A stretch of DNA of 64,000 nucleotides, taken from Aurantiacibacter suaedae. Its GTDB lineage: Bacteria; Pseudomonadota; Alphaproteobacteria; Sphingomonadales; Sphingomonadaceae. Below the pieces are notes generated by a model, which saw only the letters and a list, made by a program, of their open reading frames with translations, had not been told where the DNA came from and did not search any database. The translations under genes were made by a program, and so were the position numbers. The DNA lies in the NCBI RefSeq assembly GCF_005434915.1, contig NZ_SKCG01000002.1, forward strand, positions 744,948 through 808,947, read 5' to 3'. Shown here one piece after another: positions 1-9,538 of this stretch. The number at the start of each line of letters is the position of its first letter. Positions within the stretch are counted from its first letter, which is position 1.

Positions 1-1381
1 CCACGACCCACAGGTTGGCCGTGCCATGCACTTTCAGGTCGCGATCGACTACGCCGGTGGCGGCACTGTCACTCATGCGCGTGCCGCCGAGCTGGTGCAG
101 CGTGTCGCGTCGGCAGTGGGACGAAATGGCATCCGGGCTTATTTCCTGACACTCATCCAGAAGCCCCAACTCGTGCCGCTGCAGGAACCGCCCGAAAGCG
201 CGCATGGCCTCGAATCCGGTTCGCCGGTCGACCTCGTCGATCACCCAATGGACGAGCGCGCGCGGTTGTCCGTATTTGTCTTTCTGCTCAGCGAGGCTGA
301 TAAAGCTTGAAGGCGATACGGCCTGCTCGGTATCGATTTCGACCATTACCTTGGCACGGCGAAGGTGCGGCGTTCGGCCCAGCAGCCTGCCCATGATGCT
401 GGGCGTCCAGTCGAGCGGTGAAAGGCCGCGTTCGGGAACATAGCGCAGGATTATCGAGGCATTCCCCACTTTCTTCTCACGCGCGAACGCGGGTTCAAGC
501 GAGAGGCCGAACTCCTGCGAATTGTGGCCCGGTTTGTGGAAAATATTGAGCATGCGCTGGAGCGGGTGGAACTGCCCGGGATCGCTGCGCACGCTGCCCG
601 CATCGAGGCGCAGGTGCTGCATGAAGCCGCGACCGAGCCACGCGCGGACCTTGCCAAGCGCCGCCGGGTTGGCGCGATCGTGCGCCAGCAGCAACCGGCA
701 GGTTTCCACACACCCGCTGGCAATGACGAAGCGCCGGGCCTTGATCGTGCGCATCCGGTTCGCTCGGTCGATGACCTTGAGGGCGCGAACTGCCTCTCCC
801 TCCTGCACGACATCCACACAGTGGGCGCCGTAGATCAGGTGCTTGCCGGGCCGTGTGAATTCGCCTCTGAACTTTTTGCCGAAGCGAACCATGCCGCCAG
901 GCTTGCGGTCGGCAAACAGCCAGGTGCAGTGGCGCAGTTCGCGATCGTGTCGCGTGGCTTCGCCGAGGGGCATGTGATTGGCAAAGCGCGGGTTTTCGGT
1001 CTCGTCTATGCCAAGCAGCCGCAGCGCTTCTGCGTAGTGGTCATCCAGATCATGCCGGGCGATCGGCCAGCCGGCCTCGGCGATCCATTCGCGATCCTCG
1101 AAGTCGTAGTCGTCGAGCGCGATACAACGGCCGGACCAGCGCAGCGATGCGCCGCCAACGCCGCGCAATCTGACCGAATCGATATCTGTCGGTTCTCCGG
1201 AGTTGATGGAATGAAATTCACGATGGTTTTTGAGATCCAGGTCCCAATGCCCGCTTTCGATCACCACGCAATCGCTGTTGAGTTTCGAAGCGAGCGTCAG
1301 CCCCGCCGGACCTGAACCAAGGATCGCCACATCGGTTTCGATGTCTGTCTCGGGCAAATCCCGTGCATCGAAGATGCTCAC
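1..1381 (-). CDS. GMC-family oxidoreductase (3' end off window)
   Basis: This partial gene is read through the left window edge with no stop. It starts at a GTG that shares a GTGA overlap with the stop of the upstream glycosyltransferase. The N-terminus carries an FAD-binding Rossmann motif (ILGSGPAG, about residues 20-27). Near the window edge lies the typical GMC C-terminal block HQLGGTRMSD, then VVDRDLKVHGTANLWVV. Such enzymes are flavin-dependent and oxidise alcohol groups of sugars or other alcohols. The substrate cannot be told from sequence. Translational coupling to a sugar transferase suggests a role in polysaccharide or glycan modification, which is inference. Only about the last few dozen residues are missing. 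Confidence 0.85.
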   Translation of the reverse strand, partial: MSIFDARDLPETDIETDVAILGSGPAGLTLASKLNSDCVVIESGHWDLDLKNHREFHSINSGEPTDIDSVRLRGVGGASLRWSGRCIALDDYDFEDREWIAEAGWPIARHDLDDHYAEALRLLGIDETENPRFANHMPLGEATRHDRELRHCTWLFADRKPGGMVRFGKKFRGEFTRPGKHLIYGAHCVDVVQEGEAVRALKVIDRANRMRTIKARRFVIASGCVETCRLLLAHDRANPAALGKVRAWLGRGFMQHLRLDAGSVRSDPGQFHPLQRMLNIFHKPGHNSQEFGLSLEPAFAREKKVGNASIILRYVPERGLSPLDWTPSIMGRLLGRTPHLRRAKVMVEIDTEQAVSPSSFISLAEQKDKYGQPRALVHWVIDEVDRRTGFEAMRAFGRFLQRHELGLLDECQEISPDAISSHCRRDTLHQLGGTRMSDSAATGVVDRDLKVHGTANLWVV

Positions 1382-2355
1382 CGACACAGGTCTCCGAATT
1401 GGGATGAGGTGATTAAAGGGCGATGCCGTGGCACGGGAACCTGGGGGCCGGGAAAGCGATCGGCCAGCAGCGCCTTGATGGCGGAAGGGTGTGTGCCCAG
1501 TTGCCACAGCGCCTTCGGCAGCTTGCCATAGCGCCGCAGTTCGAGGATTTCGCGGTAGACGATTTTCTCCGACAGATGCTGCGCATGCCGTTCCAGTGCC
1601 GCACGCTCAGCGTGGGTCAGGTCGAAGTCGCGGCCGATGGCGAGGGAGGCGTCGCGCATCGCTCTGAGATGGGCCACCGAATGCGCCGAGCTGAGCGAAT
1701 CGGCGCGCTGGAGGGCGGCGTATCCGCAATGCTCGAGCAAGGTGAAGCGCGCGCCGAGCGCCAGCATCCGGGCATAGAGCACGAAGTCTTCGCCCAGGCG
1801 GCACGTCTCGTCGAAGCGAAGGTCGTGCGCATCGAGGAAAGTCCGCTTCACCACCGGTTTGAGGAAGCCCAGCTCGGTCCGGTTGCTGCGTCGACCGCCG
1901 ATGTTACGATCGACGAAGGTTTCGAAGTCGATCACGCAGGAGCGTTCGCTCTGCTGGTGCGTATCGAGCGACCTGTCCTGATTTTCCGGGTCCATGCTGA
2001 AATAGATGTTGTCGGCGCACATGTCCCAGCCATCCTGAGCGAACATGTGCGCGAAGCGTTCGGGCATGAACATGTCGTCGGCGTCCAGAACGGCGAAATA
2101 GTCCGCCTTGGAATGGTCGAGTCCGCGGTTTCTGGCCGCCGAGGGGCCTTGATTGAACGGCTGGCGGATGAGCGAGAAGCGGCTGTCATGCTGGCCCGCC
2201 TTTGCGGCCAGCTCGGCCGTATCGTCCGACGAGCAATCATCGATGACGATCACTTCGCAGACGAGCGATTGCGCCAATGAACTTGCCACAGCTCGTGAGA
2301 TCGTGGGGGCCGCATTGTAGGCGGCAATGATGACCCCGACAGTCGGTACGCCCAT
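1378..2355 (-). CDS. Family 2 glycosyltransferase (ExoO/ExoU-like)
   Basis: The 325-residue protein has a GT-A fold signature: a VGVIIAAYN start, VIDDCSSDDT near residue 40 and the nucleotide-sugar/metal motif DADD at 91-94. The middle part (ELGFLKPVVKRTF, then LGEDFVLYARML) resembles succinoglycan side-chain transferases of the ExoO/ExoU/ExoW kind. It probably adds a sugar to a lipid-linked repeat unit at the inner face of the cytoplasmic membrane. The start is ATG at 2355. The gene overlaps the downstream GMC oxidoreductase by 4 bases and is divergent from the glycosyltransferase at 2474. A second protein of the same type lies at 17547-18533. Donor and acceptor sugars are unknown. Confidence 0.9.
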   Translation of the reverse strand: MGVPTVGVIIAAYNAAPTISRAVASSLAQSLVCEVIVIDDCSSDDTAELAAKAGQHDSRFSLIRQPFNQGPSAARNRGLDHSKADYFAVLDADDMFMPERFAHMFAQDGWDMCADNIYFSMDPENQDRSLDTHQQSERSCVIDFETFVDRNIGGRRSNRTELGFLKPVVKRTFLDAHDLRFDETCRLGEDFVLYARMLALGARFTLLEHCGYAALQRADSLSSAHSVAHLRAMRDASLAIGRDFDLTHAERAALERHAQHLSEKIVYREILELRRYGKLPKALWQLGTHPSAIKALLADRFPGPQVPVPRHRPLITSSQFGDLCR

Positions 2356-2473
2356 TCTCGATTATTCCCGTCACTCACTCACGTCGCGAGTCGGTTGGCA
2401 GCAGACTCGTCGTTGTATCACTGCCTTGTAGCCGCTTGCCGCGTTGCACAAAAGGTGTCATTCCGCGTCGCCT

Positions 2474-3601
2474 ATGGCACAGCCAGCCGCCTTGCGTATC
2501 GGTTATTTGGTCCACAACCTCAATGACGCTGCGGTCGAGCGGCGTTGTCGCATGTTTGCGCTCGGCGGGGCGAGCATGCGTGTTGCCGGGTTTTGCCGCG
2601 ACGAGACCGTTTGCGATGCACTTGTGGCACGCGGGGCGATGTCGCTCGGGCAATCGCGCGATGCAGCGCTGGTGGCCCGCGCAACGGCAACATTGCAGGA
2701 AGCGATCCTTCATCAACGGCTGAAGGCCTTTTTTCGCGATTGCGACGTGATCGTGGCGCGCAACCTCGAACAGCTCGGCATTGCCCGCGCCATCGTTGGC
2801 GAGCGTCCGCTTGTCTACGAGTGCCTCGACATCCACCGCTCGCTGGTGGGGCAGGGCATGGGCTCGCGGCTGGTGCGCTCTGTGGAAGGCGCGCTGCTGC
2901 CACGGTGCGATCTGCTGATTACGTCCTCGCCTGCGTTTCTGCGCAACCACTTCGACCACCGCCCGCTCAAGGCTCCGGCGCTGCTGGTCGAGAATAAGCT
3001 GCTGCCCGATGGCGGCGAAGCGCCTCGATCGGCCGCGCGTGGGGTTCCGGCCCCGCCCTATGTCGTCAGCTGGTTCGGGATGCTCCGCTGCAAGCGGACG
3101 CTGGCTTTCCTGCAGCAGCTGGTCCGACGCGGCGAGGGCCGCATCGCGGTGTTGATCGCGGGCAAGCCCTCTCCGGCTGAGTTTCCCGACTTTGAGGGCG
3201 AGGTCGCCGCGACACCGGGGATGACCTATGTCGGTCCCTACAGCTATGCCGACCTGCCCGAGCTTTATGGCCGCTGCGATTTCGCGTGGTCGATCGACTG
3301 GTTCGAGGAGGGGCTGAACAGCAAGTGGCTGCTGCCCAACCGGCTTTACGAGGCGATTGCCTTCGGCGCGATCCCGATTGCGCTGGGCGATGTTGAGGTG
3401 GGCCACTGGCTCGAACGGCACGGCGCTAGCCTGATCGTCGCCGATGGCGAGATGGCGGCGCAGCGCCTGCTTGATCTCGAACCGGCCGAGCTGGGCGCAT
3501 TGCGCGAAGGGATCGCGCGAATCGACCGCGGCGACGTGATCTGCGACGAGGCCGAATGCCGCGAACTGGTGCGCACCATCACGAGTTTGTCTGCGCGATG
3601 A
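2474..3601 (+). CDS. GT-B type glycosyltransferase (ExoL-like)
   Basis: The 375-residue protein starts with LRIGYLVHNLNDAAVERR and contains VYECLDIHRSL in the middle and NRLYEAIAFGAIPIAL in the C-terminal donor-binding lobe. This pattern fits ExoL-like glycosyltransferases of succinoglycan-type loci. It should transfer a sugar during repeat-unit assembly in the cytoplasm. A TTG at 2444 would add ten residues, but the ATG at 2474 directly precedes the conserved start and is preferred; no strong ribosome site is visible for either. The gene overlaps the next transferase by the ATGA at 3598-3601, which implies translational coupling. Confidence 0.85.
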   Translation: MAQPAALRIGYLVHNLNDAAVERRCRMFALGGASMRVAGFCRDETVCDALVARGAMSLGQSRDAALVARATATLQEAILHQRLKAFFRDCDVIVARNLEQLGIARAIVGERPLVYECLDIHRSLVGQGMGSRLVRSVEGALLPRCDLLITSSPAFLRNHFDHRPLKAPALLVENKLLPDGGEAPRSAARGVPAPPYVVSWFGMLRCKRTLAFLQQLVRRGEGRIAVLIAGKPSPAEFPDFEGEVAATPGMTYVGPYSYADLPELYGRCDFAWSIDWFEEGLNSKWLLPNRLYEAIAFGAIPIALGDVEVGHWLERHGASLIVADGEMAAQRLLDLEPAELGALREGIARIDRGDVICDEAECRELVRTITSLSAR

Positions 3602-4602
3602 GTGTGCTCGCGGTGATTCCCTGCCTTAACGAGGCCGAGCATCTAGAGGCTTTGCTCGTGCAGATGCTGCGCGACGAAACGATCACCCGCCTGGTGGTTG
3701 CCGATGGCGGCAGTGCGGACGCCAGCCCGGCCATTGTAGAGCGGCTTGCGGCGAGCGATGCGCGCCTTGTCCTGCTCAGCAATCCCGACCGTATCCAGAG
3801 CGCCGGGGTGAACCGCGCGGTCGCGCTTTATGGCGATGGTATGGACTGGCTGGTGCGGATCGACGCGCATTGCCTCTATCCCGATGGATATGTCGGCATC
3901 CTTCTCGATAGCGTGCAGGCAAACGGTGCCGACGCGGTGGTCGTGCCGATGGAGACCAAGGGCGAGCGTGGCTGGCAGAAAGCCATCGCGGCAGCGCAGA
4001 ACAGCGTGCTCGGCACCGGGGGCTCGCCGCACCGGCATCTGGGCAGCGGGAGGTTTGTCGATCACGGCCACCATGCGCTGATGCGGGTGAGCGTGTTCCG
4101 CGCACTGGGCGGCTATTGCGAGGCGATGCCCTGCAACGAGGATGCCGAACTCGACGTGCGCCAGACCGCGCGCGGCTTGCGCATCTGGCTGGAGCCTGCC
4201 GGGGCGCTGACCTATTTTCCCCGACGCTCGCTGGGGGCGCTATGGCGGCAATACTGGCGCTACGGCGCGGGCCGCGCGCGCACCGTGAAGCGGCATGGTA
4301 TCGCGATCAAGGCGCGTCAGCTCGCTCCGGTGGCGATTGCGTTGGCCGTGGCTGCGCTGCCGCTTGCGCTGGCGCATTGGATTTTCGCGCTCCCCGCGCT
4401 GCTGTGGGCAATTGCGTCGCTTGGGGTGGGCCTTCTCGTCGGCTTGCGCGCTGGCGGGGGTATGGCGCTGCTTTCGGGCGTGGCGGCGATGGTGATGCAC
4501 GCGAGCTGGGGCGGCGGATTCCTGCGTCAGTGGCTTGCCGCGAGGTCCGACGCTCCGCGTTATGGCCTTGTTTCTGCGGGCGAAGGCGGGAAGCCGATTT
4601 AA
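3598..4602 (+). CDS. Family 2 glycosyltransferase, ExoA-like, with membrane tail
   Basis: The 334-residue protein begins AVIPCLNEAEHLEALL, carries VVADGGSADAS near residue 35 and the variant metal motif DAH at 89-91 (RIDAHCLYPDGY), then GHHALMRVSVFRALGGY and NEDAELDVR. These are hallmarks of ExoA, the beta-1,3-glucosyltransferase of succinoglycan synthesis. The last 90 residues are hydrophobic and form about three membrane segments, also as in ExoA. The start is the ATG overlapping the previous stop; a longer open frame from 3556 is possible but lacks the natural N-terminus. Linkage specificity is inferred from family only. Confidence 0.88.
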   Translation: MSVLAVIPCLNEAEHLEALLVQMLRDETITRLVVADGGSADASPAIVERLAASDARLVLLSNPDRIQSAGVNRAVALYGDGMDWLVRIDAHCLYPDGYVGILLDSVQANGADAVVVPMETKGERGWQKAIAAAQNSVLGTGGSPHRHLGSGRFVDHGHHALMRVSVFRALGGYCEAMPCNEDAELDVRQTARGLRIWLEPAGALTYFPRRSLGALWRQYWRYGAGRARTVKRHGIAIKARQLAPVAIALAVAALPLALAHWIFALPALLWAIASLGVGLLVGLRAGGGMALLSGVAAMVMHASWGGGFLRQWLAARSDAPRYGLVSAGEGGKPI

Positions 4603-4755
4603 CTTCGTCGTAAAAAAGTGTCCGGTCGCGGGGCAAGTGGCCTTGGTGTCACGCAAATGCTTCATGCTTGGTTGTCAGCCCGGAAAAAATCGGCCAATTG
4701 TGCACCTGCGAATTAGCCTTGCCTATGCGCGCGAACGGTTTGATCGGGAACGTTG

Positions 4756-5685
4756 GTGAGCGAGAGTTCTGGGGTACCCACATTGAGCGAACCGATCATC
4801 CGTATCCACTTGGGATCGCACAAGACGGCGACCACCTACCTGCAGGAGACGCTGCTGCTCAATAGCGAGCGTAGCGCAGCAGCGGGGTTGGCTTACTTGC
4901 CGCTGAGCGTTGTGCGCCCCCCATTGCGCGACGCGATACAAGCGCGGCGGAAGCGCCAGAAACAAAAGGGCTATAGGCTTTTCTCGAAAGGCGCGGTTGA
5001 TGCTCGCGCCAAAATGGACGAGATCGCATGGTGGTTCGATATCGACATGCCCGTCACGCTGTCCGAGGAGAACATTCTCGGGGAGGCGCAGGATAGCTAT
5101 GGCGGCGGCATCTACCCCAATGCGGCCATTGGCCTGTCGGTTCTTCGCGATACACTTCCGCAGCGACCGCTAGAATTCTTTCTCGCGATCCGTTCTTATG
5201 CGTCGTACCTGGCTTCGATGTATGCGGAATCTTTGCGGCATGGCGGCTTCATCCCGCTTGAGAAGTACCTTAAGTTCAATCGCCTATCGCCTGGTAGCTG
5301 GGTGACGCTCGTCGACACGATCCGCAAGACCTTTCCCGAGGCGCGCATAGTGACCTGGCGCTATGAGGATTTCTCGGCGTTGGAGCCGCAGATACTTGAG
5401 CGCCTAAGCGGTGTTCCGTTCGCGCAGATGCATCGGTTGAGCCAAAGCGTGGTCCTGCCAAGCGCTTCTTCCGAAGCGATCGAAGAGATGATCGCGATGG
5501 CACCTGACCTGTCGCCACAGCAGCGGGTCTATACGATGCTTGCCCTGCAGGACCGTTATCTACGCAGCGACAAGTCGCAACGATTCTTGCCCTGGAGTGA
5601 CCAAGACAAGGCTGCCATGTCGGAGCGATATGATCGCGACGTCGAGCAACTGAAGGCACGTAGCGATGTTGAAGTCCTCGGCTAA
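4756..5685 (+). CDS. Sulfotransferase-family protein
   Basis: The 309-residue protein has a 5'-phosphosulfate-binding-loop-like motif near its start (RIHLGSHKTATTYLQ, residues 17-30) and later a FLAIRSYASYLASMY stretch in the position of the 3'-phosphate site. This places it among PAPS-dependent sulfotransferases that decorate glycans. Within a polysaccharide locus, sulfation of the exported polymer is the natural inference. The start is GTG at 4756; TTG at 4753 is the alternative. It follows a 153-base gap after the ExoA-like gene, in which no further gene is seen, and precedes the flippase. A second sulfotransferase gene further on (12670-13632) is broken. Confidence 0.75.
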   Translation: MSESSGVPTLSEPIIRIHLGSHKTATTYLQETLLLNSERSAAAGLAYLPLSVVRPPLRDAIQARRKRQKQKGYRLFSKGAVDARAKMDEIAWWFDIDMPVTLSEENILGEAQDSYGGGIYPNAAIGLSVLRDTLPQRPLEFFLAIRSYASYLASMYAESLRHGGFIPLEKYLKFNRLSPGSWVTLVDTIRKTFPEARIVTWRYEDFSALEPQILERLSGVPFAQMHRLSQSVVLPSASSEAIEEMIAMAPDLSPQQRVYTMLALQDRYLRSDKSQRFLPWSDQDKAAMSERYDRDVEQLKARSDVEVLG

Positions 5686-5733
5686 CCCGATGCTCTGTCA
5701 TAAGAAGAACGCTGCCATCCGAGGCCTTTTGCG

Positions 5734-7260
5734 ATGAGTGGAGACAATCGGTCCAAGCTGATCAAGGGCGTGGCGTGGATTGGCGCGGCGCGGGTAATGG
5801 TCAATTCGCTTGGCGTCATCAGCACTGTCGCGCTTGCCCGGCTGCTGATGCCGGGCGATTTCGGATTGATCGCCATTGCCACCGCCGTCATCGGTATCAT
5901 TGGCGTCATCTCGGAGTTCTCGCTCTACAAGGCGCTGGTGCAGCGCGACAATCCGGAGCCGGAGCACTTCCACACAGTCTGGACCATGAACGTCATTCGC
6001 GGCGCGATTGTTGGGGCCATCATTGCACTGCTCGCGGTGCCTCTCTCCAGGTTTTATGGTGATGAGCGGCTGAGTGACATCCTGATGTTGATGGCGGTCA
6101 CGACCTTGGTGGGCAGCTTCGTCAATCCCATGCTCGCCGTGTTCGAACGCGAGCTGCAGTTTCACCAGAGTTTCATCCTGTCATTGACGGGTAAGGTCGT
6201 CGGCTTTCTTGCAACAGTCGGCATCGCGTACTTTTATCGCAGTTACTGGGCTTTGGTGATCGGGCCGCTGATTACCGAATGCGTCCTGGTCGCCATGTCC
6301 TATCTGTTGTTTCCCTTTATGCCTCGCCCGTCGCTCAGCCGGTATCGGGAACTCTTGTCCTATTCGATCTGGCTGACTTTCGGGAAGTGGGTTCAGGCGA
6401 TCAATTGGCGTGCCGATCCGCTGCTGCTCGGCTATTTTCTCTCGCCGCAACTGCTCGGACAGTATTCGATGGGCCACCGGGTTACGAGCAAGTCGATTGG
6501 CGAGGCTATAGAGCCACTGCGGCAGGTGCTCTTTCCCGCCTTTTCGCGGATCAAGAACGAGCCGGACCGGTTGCGACACGGGTACTTGCGAGCTCAGGGC
6601 GTTCTCTGCCTGATCTGTTTTCCGATAGCTGCGGGGCTTGCTTCTGTGGCACCGGAATTCGTGGTTGTCGCTCTGGGGCCGAAATGGGATCTGGCGATAC
6701 CGATCGTCCAACTGACTGCGATGCTCCGCTTGTTGCAGATAACAGTCAATTTGAACGCTCTGGCTATGGCGACGGGCCATACGAAGGAAATGTTCGGCAG
6801 AGATATACGCGCTTTGATCGTTCGTTGGCCGATGATCCTGACCGGCGTCTATCTGGGATGGGGAGATGCCTACCACATACTGCTCGGTGCGATTTGCGGG
6901 ATGCTCGCTTCGGCTGTGCTCAACAATTTTTTGAACATGAGACTTGTGCAGAAGATTACGACAATCACCGTAACCGATCATCTCATCGCACTGTGGCGGC
7001 CCGCAGTCGCTGCGGCGATGATGGCCTTGGCAGTTCTTGCGGTCAGACCGTGGTTGCTATTTGGAACCGATTTCCAGGGATTGGTACTACGGCTGTGTGT
7101 AATGGTTCCACTTGGCGCGATTGTCTATTTGTCAGCTCTGCTGTCGATCTGGGTTTTGACAGGGCGGCGTGACGGAGTTGAGACCGAGACGGCAAGAATC
7201 GTCTTGTCCGGTATAGCAAAGGCGCGAAGCAAATTTTTTCGCAAGCGCTCGGCAGGATGA
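5734..7260 (+). CDS. Lipopolysaccharide/exopolysaccharide flippase (Wzx-type, MATE/PST superfamily)
   Basis: The 508-residue protein is almost wholly hydrophobic, with about 12 to 14 predicted membrane segments. The opening (KLIKGVAWIGAARVMVNSLG) and the stretch RDNPEPEHFHTVWTMNVIRG are typical of the Wzx/PST oligosaccharide flippases. It should move undecaprenyl-linked repeat units across the cytoplasmic membrane for polymerisation by the ExoQ/Wzy-like protein at 19279-20604. Its C-terminus is basic and cytoplasmic. It stands between the sulfotransferase and a run of glycosyltransferase genes in the same orientation. The family assignment is firm, the exact cargo is not known. Confidence 0.9.
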   Translation: MSGDNRSKLIKGVAWIGAARVMVNSLGVISTVALARLLMPGDFGLIAIATAVIGIIGVISEFSLYKALVQRDNPEPEHFHTVWTMNVIRGAIVGAIIALLAVPLSRFYGDERLSDILMLMAVTTLVGSFVNPMLAVFERELQFHQSFILSLTGKVVGFLATVGIAYFYRSYWALVIGPLITECVLVAMSYLLFPFMPRPSLSRYRELLSYSIWLTFGKWVQAINWRADPLLLGYFLSPQLLGQYSMGHRVTSKSIGEAIEPLRQVLFPAFSRIKNEPDRLRHGYLRAQGVLCLICFPIAAGLASVAPEFVVVALGPKWDLAIPIVQLTAMLRLLQITVNLNALAMATGHTKEMFGRDIRALIVRWPMILTGVYLGWGDAYHILLGAICGMLASAVLNNFLNMRLVQKITTITVTDHLIALWRPAVAAAMMALAVLAVRPWLLFGTDFQGLVLRLCVMVPLGAIVYLSALLSIWVLTGRRDGVETETARIVLSGIAKARSKFFRKRSAG

Positions 7261-7345
7261 AGGCCGCCAGTTTTTAGCATGCGAAGGTTGGTTTTGATGT
7301 GCTCGATTGTTTCTTACTTCAAAGGCACTAGTGAAAGGTCCGGAA

Positions 7346-8380
7346 ATGAGCGACGATAACTCGACTAACGCACATTCTCTTTCGGTCGTAATGTCTGTCT
7401 ACAACGGGCAGTCTGACGTCGCTCTGGCTATCGACAGCATCCTTGCGCAAACCTATCCGAACTTCGAATTTCTCATCATCGACGACGGATCGACCGACGA
7501 TACGCCAGCGATTCTGGCTGATTATGCGCGACGTGACGCGCGCATCCGTGTGATCAGCCAGAAGAATACCGGTTTGACGCTGGCCTTGCGCCGCGGTGTG
7601 GAGGAGGCGCGGGGGCAATTTATTGCCCGAATGGACGCCGACGATATCTCCCTGCCCACTCGCTTCGAGAAGCAAATGGCGCTTTTCGAAGCGCAGCCGG
7701 ACCTTGTCGCGGTCACGACGCTGATCGAGCACTTCAAGGACATTGATAAAAAGGGATATTTGGCGCCAGCGCCGAAAAGTATGGATCTGTTGCCCCTGTA
7801 TATTTGTTTCCGGAATCCCATTGGGGGGCACGGCCAGGTTATCTTCAGCAAGGCAGCCTATCTTGCTGCAGGCGGGTACGATCCTGAGTGCAATCTTGCC
7901 GAAGACTATGACCTTTGGACGCGGTTATTGAGGATCGGCCGCTTCGGCATGGTGAACGAGATTCTCTATAGATACCGCACCGGTCACGAGAGTATTTCGT
8001 CTCTCAACAAGATGCCACAAGCGAAGGTTTCTTCGAGTATCAGTCGGCGAGAATATAAAAGGCTGGTCGGAAGTGAAATCAGTGATAAAGTTGGTTTAGC
8101 GCTGCGCTTCTTTTGGTGGAGAGCTTCGCCAGAATCCGTATCTCTCACGGATACAATGAAATCCTCATTGGTGATGCTGCGCGCGGTCAAAATATTTTTC
8201 GCGAATAATCCGGAGCTGGAAGATCACGAGTTCGCTGTCAGGCGCGAAATAGCTGCAAGGTGGCGGGGGCGCATCAAGCAGACTTCACCGATGGATTTTG
8301 GCCGCAAGTTCGTGATGTTGGGTAATACTTTTCATTGGGGTGTTACTGCGCTGACCGCCAAGGCTCGCCATGGTTCCTGA
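7346..8380 (+). CDS. Family 2 glycosyltransferase
   Basis: The 344-residue protein has the GT-A pattern SVVMSVYNGQ, IIDDGSTDDTPAIL and ARMDADDIS, then a GGHGQVIFSKAAYLAAGGYD acceptor-side block and NLAEDYDLWTRLL. The ATG at 7346 is preceded by AAAGG and is preferred over a TTG at 7307. The protein is a clear paralogue of the transferase at 10570-11628: the first 110 residues align without gaps. It probably adds one sugar of the repeat unit. Codon composition is less GC-rich than the core genes, as is usual in polysaccharide loci. Confidence 0.88.
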   Translation: MSDDNSTNAHSLSVVMSVYNGQSDVALAIDSILAQTYPNFEFLIIDDGSTDDTPAILADYARRDARIRVISQKNTGLTLALRRGVEEARGQFIARMDADDISLPTRFEKQMALFEAQPDLVAVTTLIEHFKDIDKKGYLAPAPKSMDLLPLYICFRNPIGGHGQVIFSKAAYLAAGGYDPECNLAEDYDLWTRLLRIGRFGMVNEILYRYRTGHESISSLNKMPQAKVSSSISRREYKRLVGSEISDKVGLALRFFWWRASPESVSLTDTMKSSLVMLRAVKIFFANNPELEDHEFAVRREIAARWRGRIKQTSPMDFGRKFVMLGNTFHWGVTALTAKARHGS

Positions 8381-8434
8381 GGCATTTCCTGCAATGGCCA
8401 ACGTCGTCGTGCGAAGCTCTGCGATTCGGACCAA

Positions 8435-9538
8435 ATGAAGATCCTGTTCATCAACACGCACTATTACATGCCGCAGTCCGTGGGCGGCATGTCGGTGACC
8501 TTGCATCAGCTGTGCTCTGCCTTGATCGAGCGTGGCCACGAGGTGTCGGTTCTGGCGGGCTTTCGCAAAGGTGCGCTGTTCGGACTTCGCTCCTCGATTG
8601 CCATGAAGTTGCGGGCCTTGGCCGGGCGCTCCAAACTCACCTTCGATCGTGTTCCGGGATATCGCGTCTGGCGCAGTTGGCATCCAGTGGCTGCCATCCC
8701 CGAGGTTTGCGATGCGGAAATGCCCGATATCGTCATCGTCATGGGCGGCAAGGTCGTTCCCGCGGCCAAGGCGGCAAAGGGTACGGGTTTGCCTGTCTTG
8801 GTGCAGGTCCACGATGTCGAACTCGAGTTTCATGACGGGGATTACGGCGAGATTGCCGATCTCCCTGTGATCGCCAATTCGCAGTTCACGGCATCTTTTT
8901 ACCGCGACACCTTTGGCGCGGCCCCTTCGGTCATCTACCCTTACATCCGGCGCGAACGCTATCTGGTTAAGCAAACGGGGCAATCGGTCGCATTCATAAA
9001 TCCTTATGTTCATAAGGGTTTGCTGGTTGCTATCGCGGTTGCCCGGCGCTGTGCGGAGATACCGTTTATTTTCGTCGGAAATGTGCCCGAAGGCGGAGAC
9101 GAATTGGGAACCTGGGCGGATCAGCTTGCTGGTTTGCCCAATGTGCGTTGCCTCGCTCCGGTGTCGGACATGCGAGCGATCTATGCGCAGACCCGCATCC
9201 TGTTTGCTCCGAGCCAATGGCAAGAGGCGTTCGGCCGGGTTGCGGCCGAGGCGCAAGTCAGCGGCATACCTGTGGTGGGCTCGGGCCAGGGCGGATTGCC
9301 GGAAGCGATAGGTGGCGGCGGGATCGTGCTGCCTGCCGATGCTCCCATTGATGCATGGGCCGAGGCGCTGCGCAGGCTGTGGAACGATGAGCACCTCTTC
9401 AGGGAATTGCAGCGAACGGCACTCGCCGAAGCCCAGCAGCGAAGCGAGGGGCTGGAAGAGCTGGAAGTTGCAATGAATCGTCTGGTTTCAGAAGGCTCCA
9501 GCTCACAGCGCCGTGGAGGAGTGGGACATGAACAATAG
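8435..9538 (+). CDS. Family 4 glycosyltransferase (GT-B)
   Basis: The 367-residue protein begins ILFINTHYYMPQSVGGM, the usual glycine-rich loop of GT4 enzymes, and has the C-terminal donor-site block SQWQEAFGRVAAEAQ with an EX7E motif, then GIPVVGSGQGGLPEAI. It would transfer a sugar from a nucleotide donor with retention of configuration. It overlaps the following gene by 11 bases, so the two are translationally linked. Sugar specificity cannot be judged. Confidence 0.9.
   Translation: MKILFINTHYYMPQSVGGMSVTLHQLCSALIERGHEVSVLAGFRKGALFGLRSSIAMKLRALAGRSKLTFDRVPGYRVWRSWHPVAAIPEVCDAEMPDIVIVMGGKVVPAAKAAKGTGLPVLVQVHDVELEFHDGDYGEIADLPVIANSQFTASFYRDTFGAAPSVIYPYIRRERYLVKQTGQSVAFINPYVHKGLLVAIAVARRCAEIPFIFVGNVPEGGDELGTWADQLAGLPNVRCLAPVSDMRAIYAQTRILFAPSQWQEAFGRVAAEAQVSGIPVVGSGQGGLPEAIGGGGIVLPADAPIDAWAEALRRLWNDEHLFRELQRTALAEAQQRSEGLEELEVAMNRLVSEGSSSQRRGGVGHEQ

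Noticed and set aside
524-1315. Plus-strand open frame opposite the GMC oxidoreductase
   Set aside because: The minus strand encodes a clear GMC enzyme with FAD and C-terminal motifs; the plus frame has none.
1423-2280. Plus-strand open frame opposite the first glycosyltransferase
   Set aside because: No domain; the minus-strand protein has full GT2 motifs.
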